DNA of 64,000 nt from Theocolax elegans (GCA_026168455.1 CM047429.1:36750066-36814065); one strand, 5' to 3'; shown: positions 11,008 through 22,246, numbered from the stretch's first letter. Notes: generated by a model not told the origin, from the letters alone. Program-made: numbers and translations.

Positions 11008-11400
11008 TTGTCGAACCACTCTCAGATCGCCATGGAGATAGAGGGTAGGCCACCAGAGGAAACTCGGTTTATCAGGAACCCAAGACATACAAGCTGGGAG
11101 GACTTCAAACGAGACCTGGTGAGGAACCTTGAGAACCTGGCAGGAGCCGCAAAGGACATTTCCATGCTGGAGGAGGCAGCACGGAGGCTGACTAAAGCAC
11201 TCCGTCAAATCTTTGTGAAAAATTGCCTAATAAGCAAGAAGAAGCTTAAGGGGCACGTCTGGTAATGGTCAGACAAACTAGAACAATTGAGAAGATCCCT
11301 TCGGAAACTCCTGAAGAAAGCAAAGAGACTCATTGAATCGCAATTTCTTCAGAAAAACTGAGAACTAATCTCTATAAAGAATTATGTGACCTACCCAGAG
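11008..11400 (+). pseudogene. LOA-like LINE endonuclease-RT linker
   Basis: The sequence gives RNPRHTSWEDFKRDLVRNL, then WSDKLEQLRRSLRKLLKKAK. The latter resembles the WW(S/N)-x-L-x2-LR linker that precedes RT in this clade. It breaks off near YPEMGQLVPTALS without any RT motif. Confidence 0.55.
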
Positions 11401-11460
11401 ATGGGCCAACTAGTACCTACAGCTTTGTCAAAAAATATAGGATTAGTGTTTCCCTAAAGA

Positions 11461-11880
11461 ATGATCGGAAATCCCAAAAGGCCTCTGGAGATGTTTGCTA
11501 TACAAAATGCGGAAGGGTCAGGGACTAGTGTCTACGGACGGCAAGATGGAAAAGGACAATCCTTTCCGCTTGGAGCATATATTACCGTGCACCAAGCGGA
11601 GCTACCGACCATCATAAATAGTTTATACTGGACGGTCTCCTATAAGTCCAAAGAGCAATCATATATATGCTCGGATAGCAGGAATGCTCTTTAAGCCCTG
11701 AACTTACCCGTCACTACATCGCAAATAGTAATAGAGTGTTACCTCACTCTTAGCACACTAGCCGGCTGTCGTCCTGTGACTCTGATTTGGATACAAGGAA
11801 ACACTGACAACACGGCAAGTGTAGTGGCATATAAACTATCTAAGCAAATAAGTAGGGAGAAGTTCAACAGACCATAGCCA
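11461..11880 (+). pseudogene. LOA-like LINE RNase H domain
   Basis: GAYITVHQAELPTI supplies the glutamate-bearing strand, YICSDSRNAL the SDS strand, and VTLIWIQGNTDN the segment equivalent to W-x-PGH-x-G; the histidine is replaced by asparagine. One stop follows ICSDSRNAL. In life this domain removes the RNA strand of the hybrid. It sits right after the RT deletion scar. Confidence 0.65.
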
Positions 11881-12039
11881 GGAGTTGGTATCTGCAGCTT
11901 GGTTTTTGCAGAAATAACTTGAGATTGAATAGCTAAAAAATATAAGTAGTGTTGTTATAGCAAAGAGCTTTATTAAGCCTCATCCAATGAGAAGATGGAC
12001 TTCCTAGATCCTCAAACATAGCAAGAAAAGCGCAAAGTA

Positions 12040-12210
12040 GAACTACAGCGCACTACTGAAATACAGACACGTGATAGGACTAGGAGATAGCCCAACATGT
12101 AATTTCTGTAACATGAACGGTGTCCAGCCCTCATGAAAAGCAGGAGACCCTATCTTAGAGGACATTACAAAGATCAATTCCTTCTGGAACAGCATATTTT
12201 AAATACTCTC
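12040..12210 (+). pseudogene. LOA-like LINE C-terminal cysteine cluster
   Basis: GDSPTCNFCNMNGVQPS resembles the C-x2-C start of the C-terminal finger of these polyproteins; the later H and C are lost to a stop. About 90 bp downstream the element ends in repeated TTAA. Confidence 0.45.
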
Positions 12211-12294
12211 ATCGTTTTGAGAGACTTCTAGGAATCACTGATGCATCCGAAGGCCTGATACAAGGCCAGACTAGGAATTAATTAATTAATTAAA

Positions 12295-12525
12295 ATGCAT
12301 GGTAGGAAAAAATGTATCAACAACTTTGAATATTTTCTATACCGCGCATACAATTTACTTATTTTTCGCAAAGATGCTGGCAAGTGTCGCGAAGATTACG
12401 TTCACCAGGCTGCACGTTATGAAGCATTAGGGCAATCCTCCTTGCCTCAAAATAAATTTAAATTAAATAGTTTTATATCAACGGGAACGGGGGGACATAA
12501 TAAACACAAGAAAAACTTAAAATAA
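12295..12525 (+). CDS. Unrecognised 76-codon ORF
   Basis: Starts at an ATG right after the LOA-like tail. It is basic at both ends (MHGRKKCINNFEYFLYRAYN at the start, HNKHKKNLK at the end) with no recognisable domain, signal or repeat. It may be chance or an exon scrap. A further 61-codon frame at 12568-12753 has an ACG|GTAATA donor-like site but nothing recognisable. Confidence 0.12.
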   Translation: MHGRKKCINNFEYFLYRAYNLLIFRKDAGKCREDYVHQAARYEALGQSSLPQNKFKLNSFISTGTGGHNKHKKNLK

Positions 12526-13256
12526 GAATATAAATATTTTATTTAATGTAATGTATAAAGCAGCATCTTGTCCACGTTACGTGACAATAAAGTTCGCGCG
12601 GGCACAAGTGTCAAATGGCTTGCCGATTCGAGGCCCACGCTATCGACAAACCAAGCAACGGCATTTCGCTCACTCCCAACATTCTCAAGTCTCATAATCA
12701 CACATGGGGAGAGGGGGTGGAATGTTCACGGTAATATAAAATATCTTAGTTGAATAGAATTTATCGATCTTCCAAGTCAGAGGTGAAGGTAAAAAAGAAA
12801 TTTTAATACATTTTTCTTTTTTCGTAACGTTTCGGTAGACAATGCTACCCTCTTCAGACTGTATAAAATTTATTAATTTCGATTAGTACATCTCAGAATA
12901 TAATGTAAACCGGGAACGTAAATTAAGAAAATTAAAAAAAAAATAAAAAAAATATGCCTACTAATATCAATATCGTACAATGTTTACAATATTATTTCGC
13001 CGCAAGTCGATTTAAATTTTCGCTTCTTTTTCCTCATTCTAAACACGAGAAAACGTCAAACAGATGTATACACGACGAAAATTTCTGCTGTGTATGAAAC
13101 AATACCAGATTCGCGCTTTCTTATATAGGGATAATTAGTAAGTTTGTGTTTATATTTTTTCTATTAATGACGCATGATCAAGGTTGTGTACAGTACGTTT
13201 GATTTCTTTGTGTTGATTATTTTGTACGTGTTGAAAGATCATAGAATTTTTGTTAG

Positions 13257-13431
13257 TTTTATGTTCATTTATTCGGGTAATTATTTGTCTTCTTGTTTGT
13301 CCTACATATGAAGCATCACAATTGTTGCAATTTAATTTATATACTATGTTATTTTGAGTTTTTCTATCAGCTTTATCTTTTCCTTTAATTATGATATTAC
13401 TTATTTTGTTTTCAATAATTGGAATTGTTTT
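13257..13431 (-). pseudogene. PLE GIY-YIG endonuclease
   Basis: Read on the minus strand: NIVYKLNCNNCDASYVGQTR, then RQIITRINEHK and SMIFQHV. The C-x2-C pair, the YVGQT strand and the R-x3-H helix are all present, so this domain is better kept than the RT in front of it. The downstream NQH-x-FDW part is present in the right-arm copy. Confidence 0.8.
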
Positions 13432-13818
13432 TATTCCGTGTTTTTTAAATTCTGATGATACTTTTTCATAAAAACCATTTAAGTAAGGTAGTGTTATTGT
13501 TGTTTTGTAGTTATTGTTTTCATTTCTATAGTGGTTAGTTGTCTGTTGATTTAAGACTGCAAGTCGTTTTTTAACGTATCTATTTATAAATTTTTTTGGA
13601 TAGCTATTTTTTATTAAATACTCTTTTATTTTATTGATGTTTTGTTTGTGGTAATTTTAATCTGAAAGTTTAGTTGCTCTATCTACTAAGTTGTAAACCA
13701 TCGCAATCTTTTGTGAAATTGGTTGAGCTGAGTCGAAATTTAAAAACCGTGCCGAGAAAGTGGGTTTTGTATACCAGTCTGTTGAAAAATTTTTGGTCGT
13801 TTTTTATTAGTAATGTAT

Positions 13819-14211
13819 CTAAAATTGGTAGGTGAAATAGGTGAATTTTAGTTTTGGGTCGTAGGAGTTGAAAATGTGTAACATTTCATTAATTTTATCT
13901 GTAGGAATGCATGTTATTATGTTGTCTACATATCTATAATAAAAAATGGGTTTAAAACTTAATTTGTTTAAACATTCAGTCTCGAGATCTTCCATAACTA
14001 TATCAGCGAATAAACCTGATGTTGCTGCGCCCATAGGTGTGCCATCTGTTTGTTTAAAGTATTTATTGTTAAATTGAAAATATGTATTGTTAATTAGGTA
14101 GTCAGATGCATTTATTATTTCTCTTATTGGTATTTCTGTCTTTTGTATAATTTGACTACACCTTCTTTCTATGCTTTTTCTTATTAATGAACAACTTATG
14201 TTTCTAAACAA
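13819..14211 (-). pseudogene. Penelope-type reverse transcriptase, C-terminal catalytic part
   Basis: The frame contains DGTPMGAATSGLFADIVMED, the palm block preceding the active site, then YYRYVDNIITCIP. The expected YVDD reads YVDN, so the second catalytic aspartate is asparagine. Downstream to about 13440 only broken frames remain. Palm order and neighbouring GIY-YIG make PLE identity firm. Confidence 0.85.
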
Positions 14212-14225
14212 AGATTGAGTGTCTA

Positions 14226-14366
14226 AGCTAACAAGAGAATATTCGCTCGGTATATTTATGTCTTTGATTTTATGTATAAATGAATGCTATTGATTGAATT
14301 GATAGCATTGAACTTATACATAAAATCAAAGACATAAATATACCGAGCGAATATTCTCTTGTTAGC
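14226..14366. repeat. Centre of the PLE palindrome
   Basis: 14226-14279 and 14314-14366 are near-perfect inverted copies (about 53 bp), separated by 34 bp that contain a smaller inverted repeat ATGCTAT / ATAGCAT. The two PLE copies diverge from this point. Confidence 0.9.
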
Positions 14367-15245
14367 CTAGACGCTTAATCTTTGTTTACAAACATTTCCA
14401 ATTATTGAAAACAAATTAAATAATATCATAATTAAAGGAAAAGATAAAACTGATAGAAAAACTTAAAATAACGTAGTATATAAATTATATTGCAACAATT
14501 ATGATGTATGTAGGACAAACAAAAAGATAAATAATTACCCAAATAAATGAAGATAAAAATATCAAAAATTCTATGATCTTTCAACACGTACAAAATAATC
14601 AACACGATTTTGATTGGCAAAATTTTAAGATTTTAGATGAAGAACCAAATTCTGGAAAAAGAATTGCATCTGAAATGTTACACATAAATTTATAAAAACA
14701 TTCAATAAACAAACAAAAAGACTCAATTAAATTAAATAAACAGTATTCGCAAATTATATATAGAATGTAAAGCCTTTAAATTTATCTGAAATCAAACGTA
14801 CTGTACATAACCTTGATCATGCGTCATCAATAGAAAAAATATAAACACATACTTACTAATTATCCCTATATAAGAAAGCGCGAATCTGGTATTGTTTCAT
14901 ATACAGCAGAAATTTTCGTCGTGTATACATCTGTTTGACGTTTTCTCGTGTTTAGAATGCTGAAAAAGAAGCGAAAATTTAAATCGACTTGCGGGGAAAT
15001 AATATTGTAAACATTGTACGATATTGATATTAGAAGGTATATTTTTTAATTTTTTTTAATTTTTTTAATTTACGTTTCCGGTTTACATTATATTCTGAGA
15101 TGTACTAATCGAAATAAATAAATTTTATACAGTCTGAAGAGGGTAGCATTGTCTACTGAAACGTTACGAAAAAAGAAAAATGTATTAAAATTTCTTTTTT
15201 AGCTTCACCTCTGAGTTGGGAAGATCGATAAATTCTATTCAACTA
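14314..15245 (+). mobile_element. Penelope-like element, right arm, RT deleted
   Basis: This is an inverted copy of 12749-14279 missing about 770 bp. The left-arm equivalent runs through the RT; here the leader (TCTTTGTTTA, about 14390) jumps to TTCCAATTATTGAAAAC just before the GIY-YIG. The endonuclease piece (14440-14690) still reads VVYKLYCNNYD, then FDWQNFKILDEEPNSGKRIA after frameshifts. The 3' region ends at about 15245. Confidence 0.85.
15131..15168 (+). other. CTGAAGAGG...GAAACGT hairpin, right PLE arm
   Basis: Same motif as in the left arm, where the reverse strand near 12829-12866 has CTGAAGAG, a GGTAG / CTACC stem and GAAACGTTACG. In this copy the stem's last C is T, so the terminal pair is broken. 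It lies about 90 bp from the outer end. Confidence 0.5.
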
Positions 15246-15288
15246 ATATTAAAAAATACCAAGTGATAAAATCAAAATTTCAACATGA

Positions 15289-15441
15289 AAATATAAAATA
15301 TCACTTACCGGGAGATATCCCGTGGATGCAGTCGATCTCGTTACCAATGTCCTTCTGTGCAACGGAGCTCTGGGGTCAGTTGCGGTGATGTTGACACTCG
15401 TATCCACAACAAATGTACAAAGTCACGTAACAAAAATTCCC
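15289..15441 (+). other. Candidate host-gene exon 1 of 3 (membrane-like segment)
   Basis: The frame is open from 15289 and ends AGA|GTAAGT at 15441/15442, a strong donor, in phase 0. It encodes a hydrophobic run LVTNVLLCNGALGSVAVML that could span a membrane. The upstream acceptor is not clear. It is compatible in phase with the exons at 16047 and 16352. The protein is not recognised. Confidence 0.35.
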
Positions 15442-16046
15442 AGAGTAAGTCCAAACGTCTGCGCAATCCATTTTTTTCTGACAATTCCATCGTTATCTTT
15501 TTAATCTGATTTATCTCTATATCCAATCAATGTTGAAATTTTAATTATAGAGCCACCTACGTCACCTCCTTTTTTCCCTTTTCTTTACGCATCTTAGCTG
15601 ACAATTTTTGTTCTTTTACAATTGAAATTTAGATTCTTATTGACCGCTTTGCACGATATTCATTTACCAATGCTCCCTTGTGCGTCGATTTAGATTTTAA
15701 AGATGAACTGCACCTTATTGTAAATAAATAAGTATTTTTTTAAACCACTGTGTCCATCAATTTTTCATTTTATTTGACTAAGTTTTGCAATATTATGTTA
15801 CTGCACGACAAAGACTTATCCAGTTAAGTCTCACCATGATTAAACATTAGATAGTTTTGACAAATATCAAATATATATTTTATAGGTATCTTTAAAAAGT
15901 GTTTGATTTAAAAATTATCCCTTTACATACCTATTAAAAATACCTCTATCTGACAACATGCATCTATATGGGTGTATATAAATATGTACTATTATGATTA
16001 TCGCTAATTTATCTATAGATATCAATTAAATATTATAATTTTGCAG

Positions 16047-16220
16047 CCGCCAATATGTAATGAGCTATTTCGTAGTAGAAGAGATGTAAAAGACGAAAAT
16101 GTGAAATCGCAGGGATTTGACATTGGAACTCCAGCAATCATTGCAGTTTACAGTGGATTTTATGTTAATGAAGCAGATGTAGTTCCAAAAGCAAATTACT
16201 ACGATGTAGCAAAAGAGAAA
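16047..16220 (+). other. Candidate host-gene exon 2 of 3
   Basis: TTTTGCAG precedes 16047 and GTGAGT follows 16220. The 174 bp between are exactly 58 codons, open in phase 0-0, encoding PPICNELFRSRR, then FDIGTPAIIAVYSGFY and VPKANYYDVAKEK. The sequence looks protein-like and unlike any transposon domain here. I do not recognise the family. Confidence 0.45.
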
Positions 16221-16351
16221 GTGAGTGACTATTGTAAATAATGACATCTTTTTTTGACAGTAATACATATTATGCTAACATTGATATTTATTGCTAATCA
16301 TTTTCTTTATGATAAGAGTGATGTCCCTTGAATATTATTTATTCTTTCTAG

Positions 16352-16375
16352 CATGGAAGAAAGGCATTTCTACGT
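16352..16375 (+). other. Candidate host-gene microexon, 24 bp
   Basis: TATTCTTTCTAG is a good polypyrimidine acceptor, followed by 24 bp encoding HGRKAFLR and then GTAAGT. It is phase 0 on both sides and continues the frame of the 16047-16220 exon. Confidence 0.4.
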
Positions 16376-16430
16376 GTAAGTATATGAGTGTGTGTTCACG
16401 CGTCGATCGTGGTTCATCGGTCGCTTTAAG

Positions 16431-16600
16431 CACGTCCGTCTAGTTTTAGTTCTCGTTCGATTCTGCTTTTGCTCTTTTTCGACGTCCATCTCGTATAGGT
16501 CTTGGCGTATTTCACTTGACGTCCGTCTTGAATCTGTTTGTTTTGTGTTTTGACGACCGTCTAATCTTGAATCTTGGTTAGTTTTACCTAGACGTCTGTC
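16431..16600. repeat. Degenerate GACGTCCGTCT repeats
   Basis: Five copies of GACGTCCGTCT-like sequence start near 16431, 16481, 16518, 16552 and 16591, separated by T-rich spacers with TTGAATCT or TCGATTCT. The spacing of 34-50 bp is irregular. It could be an untranslated leader or a weak minisatellite. Confidence 0.5.
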
Positions 16601-16604
16601 CCGT

Positions 16605-17044
16605 TTGGGTTCTGACTCGATTCTCTTTCGAATTCGACAGAGCGGCTGCCCGAGGAGCGTTCCACCTGTAATGGGAGACCTCTGGAGTCAGCGCTACCTT
16701 ACCACATGGATTCGGGTATTTTTCCACAGATACTCTGTAAACGGTGCCAAAATTACTTCCATAGCTTATTGGTTTGGATTGCGACCAAGTAGTTTTCCGC
16801 GAAGACTGGGCGGTCAGCGCGAGTCAGCGCAAAGTCAACCATGCTCGATTTCGATCAAAATGTATGGAACATTAAGCCCAGCTATTTGTTGCGTGATCGC
16901 AAATTGTATTGGTGCAATGATCGAGATATTGCGTTATATACGAAGATCCGGCATAATCTTGGATCGTACATGATTGGACGTTATATGATTAACAATTTTA
17001 TATTTCAGAAATTTAATCAGAATAAAATACGATTTTTCATATAA
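16605..17044 (+). other. Open segment of unknown origin
   Basis: A frame opens after TTCGACAG (acceptor-like) with SGCPRSVPPVMGDLWSQRYL and runs to 16973; an overlapping frame (16841-17044) gives MLDFDQNVWNIKPSYLLRDR. Neither resembles a known domain. The rest, 17045-17435, is AT-rich with no gene. Confidence 0.15.
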
Positions 17045-17435
17045 TTTAATGAATGTTTGCAATTATGTTAGCTATATTAAATTCACTACATTGAGTTTGG
17101 AAATTAAATCTCATGTGAGTTTGGTAGTGATCGATTACAAAATAGATCACTAAGTATTTAGGTGCTTTTATCTTGAATATGTAAAAACATACCCATAAAT
17201 TTTGTTGAAAAATGTTCATGGACATAAAAATTTCATAAATTTTATAAATCCACAAAAAGTTTCATTGAGAAAATATGGAACATAAGAACCATTAAATTAA
17301 AATTAGGTGTCTTTTGCTAAATAAACGTAAACTTTTTAGTACACATTTTTTAAATCTCACTGTATCAACTAAAATCTAAGAGAGTTTCATAATTAATATT
17401 TAAATAAAATTCATTTATGGATTAATGATTTAAAT

Positions 17436-17898
17436 AATATAAGATCTAATAACCGACACGGTGGCGGAGTGGCGGAGACGCACCTCGGCCGGTCACGGAA
17501 GTTAAGCAGCACTGAGTGCGGTTCGCACTTGGATGGGTTTGGCTTTCGTGGCGGGTTAGGTGTTTTTTCACACTTCACAACGTGAGCGGGAGGTGTGAAA
17601 CATTCGGTTTCGGTGTCAAGGCCTACGCAATGTGACTTTGACACCCAAAAAGAATGTTTCGAATACACCGGCCATCTCGGATGAGGTTTTCCCTGCTTCA
17701 CAGGTTTCCCTCATCCACGGGCATAACCCCGGGCGAATGTGAGATGGTGGGGTTTTTAAGAGAGGGATAAAGCACCCACACATAGGTGGTAGGTGGACAC
17801 CGTTAAAGTCCCCAGGGGGATAAACGGTAGGAAGTGCCAGAAAAAAGAAAGCACAAATCAAGAATAAAAAAAAAAAAAAAAAATATAAGATCTAATAA
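17436..17898 (+). mobile_element. 5S-rRNA-derived SINE with 17-bp target-site duplications
   Basis: A 429-bp body (17453-17881) is bracketed by perfect direct repeats AATATAAGATCTAATAA at 17436-17452 and 17882-17898 and ends in about 19 A. The head matches the 5S rRNA internal promoter: A-box AAGTTAAGCAGC (17499-17510) and C-box-like TTCGCACTTGGATGGG (17522-17537). This is SINE3-type organisation, transcribed by RNA polymerase III and moved by a LINE. The tail region is not recognised. Confidence 0.9.
17453..17560 (+). promoter_or_regulatory. 5S-like internal polymerase III promoter of the SINE
   Basis: The A-box and C-box have 5S spacing. Bases before the A-box (GCGGAGACGCACCTCGGCC) have drifted from 5S, so this is a relic or promoter donor and not a functional 5S gene. 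Confidence 0.75.
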
Positions 17899-18487
17899 GA
17901 AAAATGCTAACAAAAATAAACCTCGTTTAAATAAAATTAGCAATTTATGTTAATTCAATAAAGTTTAACATAGTAACATAACAAGTTTATCTAATAATAT
18001 GTGTTACCAGTAAACTTTTAGAAGATTTGATGCAATGGTTGTACGTGAAGGTACGAATTACTTTAATTTATACTTACAATCAGAAATGTGCACATAAATA
18101 AATTTTTGTTTTTTTATGTTACCTTTGAATATAACAAAATATTATTTTTTTTATTACGTTGTTGATAAGGTAATAGAAAGTCTCGTTATTTTTTATATCA
18201 TTAAGAAGATGACAGAATATTTCGTAATTTTTGTTTCGGCATTTGCATTTCGTTAGTCACTGTCTATCTTCTTCTTTTTTCTTCTAGTATTATTTTCTTC
18301 TAGTACTCGAATGCTTTTGCTTTATTTTCTTGTTATTATTCTTTTGCAATGTCCTAATTTACTTATTTATTTAATTTATTGATTAATGTGGCTTTATAGA
18401 GCTGTTGATGGGGTGAAGTGCGACGACTTAGTGATGTTACGATCAAAATTCAAATGTTAAACGTCGAATACATTGACAAATAGTATA

Positions 18488-18524
18488 GCCTGAAGAGGAC
18501 AACGAAAAGTCATTGAAACGTCGC
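18488..18524 (+). other. CTGAAGAGG...GAAACGT hairpin, isolated copy
   Basis: GCCTGAAGAGGACAACGAAA, then AGTCATTGAAACGTCGC. A short GAC/GTC stem is possible. It lies in AT-rich DNA with no PLE coding sequence beside it and may be the 3' end of a very truncated copy. Confidence 0.4.
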
Positions 18525-18627
18525 TATAATTAAAAGTGTGCCTTCTGCTAATAGCTAATAGTAGTTGGCGCTAATAGTACATTCTAGGCATCATATTCAT
18601 TCGCAAATTACTCTTGTAGACTGCATT

Positions 18628-18800
18628 TACGTTTTCCATGCAATCGTTTTGTATATTTCGAAATACAGACGATGCACGAATTTTTTAATGAATAAATTGT
18701 ACAATAATCAATTTGAGAGCTAATGCTATCCTTTTTGTGCACTAGTTTTCTGCATATTGATATGCAGACGATGCAAAGAATTTTTTTTTCACTAACATGT
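18628..18800. repeat. Diverged tandem pair
   Basis: Two segments near 18648 and 18745 share GTTTT, a TATTTCGAAATA or CATATTGATATGC core, then CAGACGATGCA and AATTTTTT. The remaining sequence to 19995 has no recognisable gene; a single CCTAACCTAA near 19233 is too short to be telomeric. Confidence 0.45.
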
Positions 18801-20552
18801 TTTAAAATACGGTATTCAACAGTTATTACTACACTTTTCAGGCATCCGTTTTCTGCATTTGGTAAGCTGTCCAATGCAATCATTAATGAATTACCTTATT
18901 TTACGCAATCTACTTAATAAAAATTTATATCTGCATCATAGCTAACCGCTAGGTGCTGGTAACATGGACATCGAAACAGTAGTTTGATTGTGGACTAATT
19001 GTCTATCGTAAACAGCAGATAAATAAAGGATTCATTGTCATCGTGATCTGTACTTAGAACAAGATTCTGTAAAGATTGTATTAAACTTCAATCCCAATCC
19101 GATCTCTGGCAGGGATGTACAAACGCACTTAGATATTGACATTCTGGAAGTATCCGGAAGGTTTTTTGTATATAAACTGATCATTCGCATAAATAGAAGA
19201 AAACTAATGCAATAATTGGAGAGTAAGTGCAGTAACCTAACCTAAAATGCAACTCTCATAAAAACGGTCAGCTAATTTCTTATCTACAAAACAGCCCGAC
19301 ATCCTTCATACATAATTTGTTTGCTGTTACTTGGGTAAAGATCAAAATATTGTATATTTGTTTGGAGTTGAACGTTATTTCCAAAAACAATGATCTATAT
19401 GCTATAAAAGATAACCTGTTAGTCGGACGCCATCAAAGACTGAATCGCTGAGTATTCTTTTGATTACAAGGGCGATTGTTTGAACTCGGCACCATCGACG
19501 TAGTCAGAAAGATCAACATCCAGTATCTCGAAATTTTTACTATATACCACAAAGCTCACGAAAAAATGCAACAATGTTAACAAGTCGCTTTGTTATCGAA
19601 CTGTAATGGTATCGCTCATTAGTAGCGACATTTTTCGCATTTTAAATGGCCTTGATTTCTTATTAATTTTTAACTAATTTTTCTAGCATTAATAAATGCA
19701 TAGTGTTCGACTGAATAATTATCAGAATTAATAAAAAACTTTTATTAATAAATATTATTAATGTTTCTAAGATCTATATATAAAGAATATTCGTTATATC
19801 ACTGTGTGTGTATGTGTGATATATTTTTTAATTGAAAATCGTTGCATATCTTTGTATTTATTTGATAAAATGGTTATAAGCTTCTTTGTACCGAGCAACA
19901 TTGGTGAACGTACAACGGGACACGAGCCGCGTGAAGCTCGTCAGTGGTAACGCGAAAGATGCGCGTGCGCATGCGCGTACGTACTCTGGTTTAGCGAGAG
20001 ATAGACAGAAAGATAGATATTTATTTGTACTTTACAAAATAATTAGAATAATTTTACATTGTATATGTATAAATTACAGAAGACATTGCACATATGATTT
20101 CATAGTCAGATACGCCTAAATATAATGTAACAACACAGCCTTTTATAGATAAATACAGTGGGTATCAAAATAAGTCAACATAATACAAATGTAATGCAAA
20201 TAAAGCATTTGCCAATGCATCTATCAGTCACCGGTAAAAAAACGGACGATACCATTTCCAATCATACTTAAATCTCACATTCGCTCACCAATCGTCCCAT
20301 AATAAATACATTCATTCTCGATAATAGTGTAAATGGGACGCTACAAACAAATTTTAAAATAAGTAGACAAATAAAAATAAATTAAATATATAAATAAATT
20401 AACACAAATAAAAACGCACAAGTTTGTCAATTGTCAGAAGATGTCTCCGCATAGAAAACTCGAAGCCCTTAAGGGATGATAAATTTTATATTTCTGCCAG
20501 CAGTAAGTTCCGTAAATGCGCACCTTGAAGCTGAAAAGAACGTTTACCGGTT

Positions 20553-22241
20553 TCATTGCGCATCCAGCAGTTCCCTCGGTGGACCCCTGACAGTGCCCCT
20601 AGGGCCGTATCTGGAGATGAGACCCTCCAGATAGTGCGGAACATGCATAGATATCAGTTTTAACATCAATGCCACCATAAAATATTGTCTTCTCGTATCT
20701 GTACATAGCCATTCCAGGGAAGCCCTGTGAGAAGTCACACAATCATCCCTCCTAATATAACAGACATAGCGCACACAAGAGTTTGTAGTACTTGTAGTCC
20801 ATTTTGTAGCTTCTACGACGCATCCAGTACATGTGTGGAAAGTAATCCAGGTGTAGAAACAGTAAGGTCTCAGCCAATCGCTTACGAAGGGTCTTGTTAG
20901 TATATTTACGAAAAAAATGCAAACTATAAAGAAACGTATTTACTTTCGTTGTAATATTGTCCAAATGTTATCTCCACGTTAATTGTGAGTCGAAGGTAAT
21001 TCTAAGACTAAAAACATTATTTACATAAAGGATACAGACGTCCCCATCAAGCTCAACACAAGGACTGTCATTTTTACAAAATTATGAACAATATTTTCGA
21101 CATTCAAATAAAACTCCCTTCGTTTTAGCTCCGTTAAGCTTAAGTGAGGCCTCTGCAACCTACGTAGACAAGCTCTCTGCAACTCTTTGAAGCCTCACTA
21201 TTCCCCCACCCATCTCACAATAAGGAATCTGAAGATAAACTTGCAGATTGTCTGCATAGAATATGTACTGGACTCCCGTAGACTCCAGCAGTCACATAAG
21301 TCACTAATGTAAAAACTAAATAAAAAAGGTCCCAGGACTGACCCTTGAGGTACTCCCAAGTTAGTTGTAATCCAAGAAGAGTTGTCATCAATAGATACAA
21401 GCGCTTGTTGGCGGCATAAAAAATACGTGTTTATCCACATAAGAGCAGTCCTGGAAAACCCCATATGTTTTAATTTGTCAAGTAAACGAGTGGGAGAGAT
21501 TGTGTCAAAAGCTTTACTGAAGTCAAATAATCAATGATGAGTTACTAATTTCTTATCAATCACATCTCTAATGTCCGCTGTTAACCTCAACAAGGCCGTC
21601 TCCGTCGAGCTGTAAGGTCTAAAATCTGTTTATAGTGGGTTCGTGAGAGAGTGTCGGTTCGTATATTTACGCAATTGTTCCAGTGCAATCTTTTCCAGCA
21701 ACTTCGAAAGAAAGCTTCAAAGTTTAATTGGTCTGAAATCAGAGGGTGAAGATGGTATTTTGTACTTTTCAAGTAGTAAAATACATGCCTTTTGCCACAG
21801 TACTGGAAAGATCCCACAGGTTAGAAAGCAAATAAATAGCTTGACAAGAAGGTTATCTATGAATGGTAGATCTTTTACTATTACACTTTGCTGGATGCCA
21901 TTAGTCTCTCTAACCTGCGAGGAAGAGTGGGAGATCGCCAGAATGATATCACTGACACTTATTTCATTAAAAGTAAAACCATTATTATCAGTGTTTTGGC
22001 GACTCTCAAAATCCTCGCCAGACGAGATCGAGACACCCTCATAGTGTTCGTTCAAATCCCTTAATGAGAAGCCATTCAATCCCGGCTCTTGATTCATTAT
22101 TGGACAGAGCTTAATATATTTCATTCTGGTAAACTCATTCTTTTTTGTCTCAGTTAATTTCACCGTAAGTTGTCTTAACGCAGTGAATTCGTCATGCAGT
22201 CTTAAGTCTCTGGTACGACTAAAATGCGCAGAGCTTCGCAC
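20553..22241 (-). pseudogene. LINE A reverse transcriptase
   Basis: Minus-strand pieces in order: the N-terminal fingers (22241-21717, ending SPSDFRPIKL), the palm block GVPQGSVLGPFLFSFYISDL near 21340, then YSMQTICKF where YADDLQIY is expected, and the thumb/C-terminal region VNTFLYSLHFFRKYTNKTLR and ASLEWLCTDTRRQYF. The YADD motif is destroyed and several frameshifts and stops occur. Confidence 0.75.
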
Positions 22242-22246
22242 CTATG

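Larger units (their letters stand above)
9000..12295 (+). mobile_element. LOA-like LINE lacking its RT core
   Basis: A degenerate but ordered series is visible: a proline- and acid-rich ORF1-like region (9150-10220), an endonuclease segment with the GCDANAHH motif, the endonuclease-RT linker, then RNase H and a C-terminal cysteine cluster, ending in a (TTAA)n tail at about 12275-12295. GCDANAHH plus a C-terminal RNase H points to LOA or a near relative. The RT core is absent between linker (about 11400) and RNase H (about 11460). Confidence 0.7.
12749..14279 (-). mobile_element. Penelope-like element, left arm of a head-to-head palindrome
   Basis: On the minus strand the order from 14279 down is: a leader, RT (14211-13819 and further broken frames), GIY-YIG (about 13431-13257), then a 3' region with a CTGAAGAGG hairpin near 12838. 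The first ~50 bp and last ~460 bp recur in inverted orientation at 14314-15245. Confidence 0.85.

Noticed and set aside
15341..15526. Minus-strand exon with a GTAAGT donor at 15308
   Set aside because: All three minus frames hit stops before the donor, whereas the plus frame is open.
17453..17560. A functional 5S rRNA gene
   Set aside because: The 5' domain is drifted and the unit has poly-A and target duplications, so it is a SINE.
19225..19240. CCTAACCTAA as telomeric repeat
   Set aside because: Only two units.
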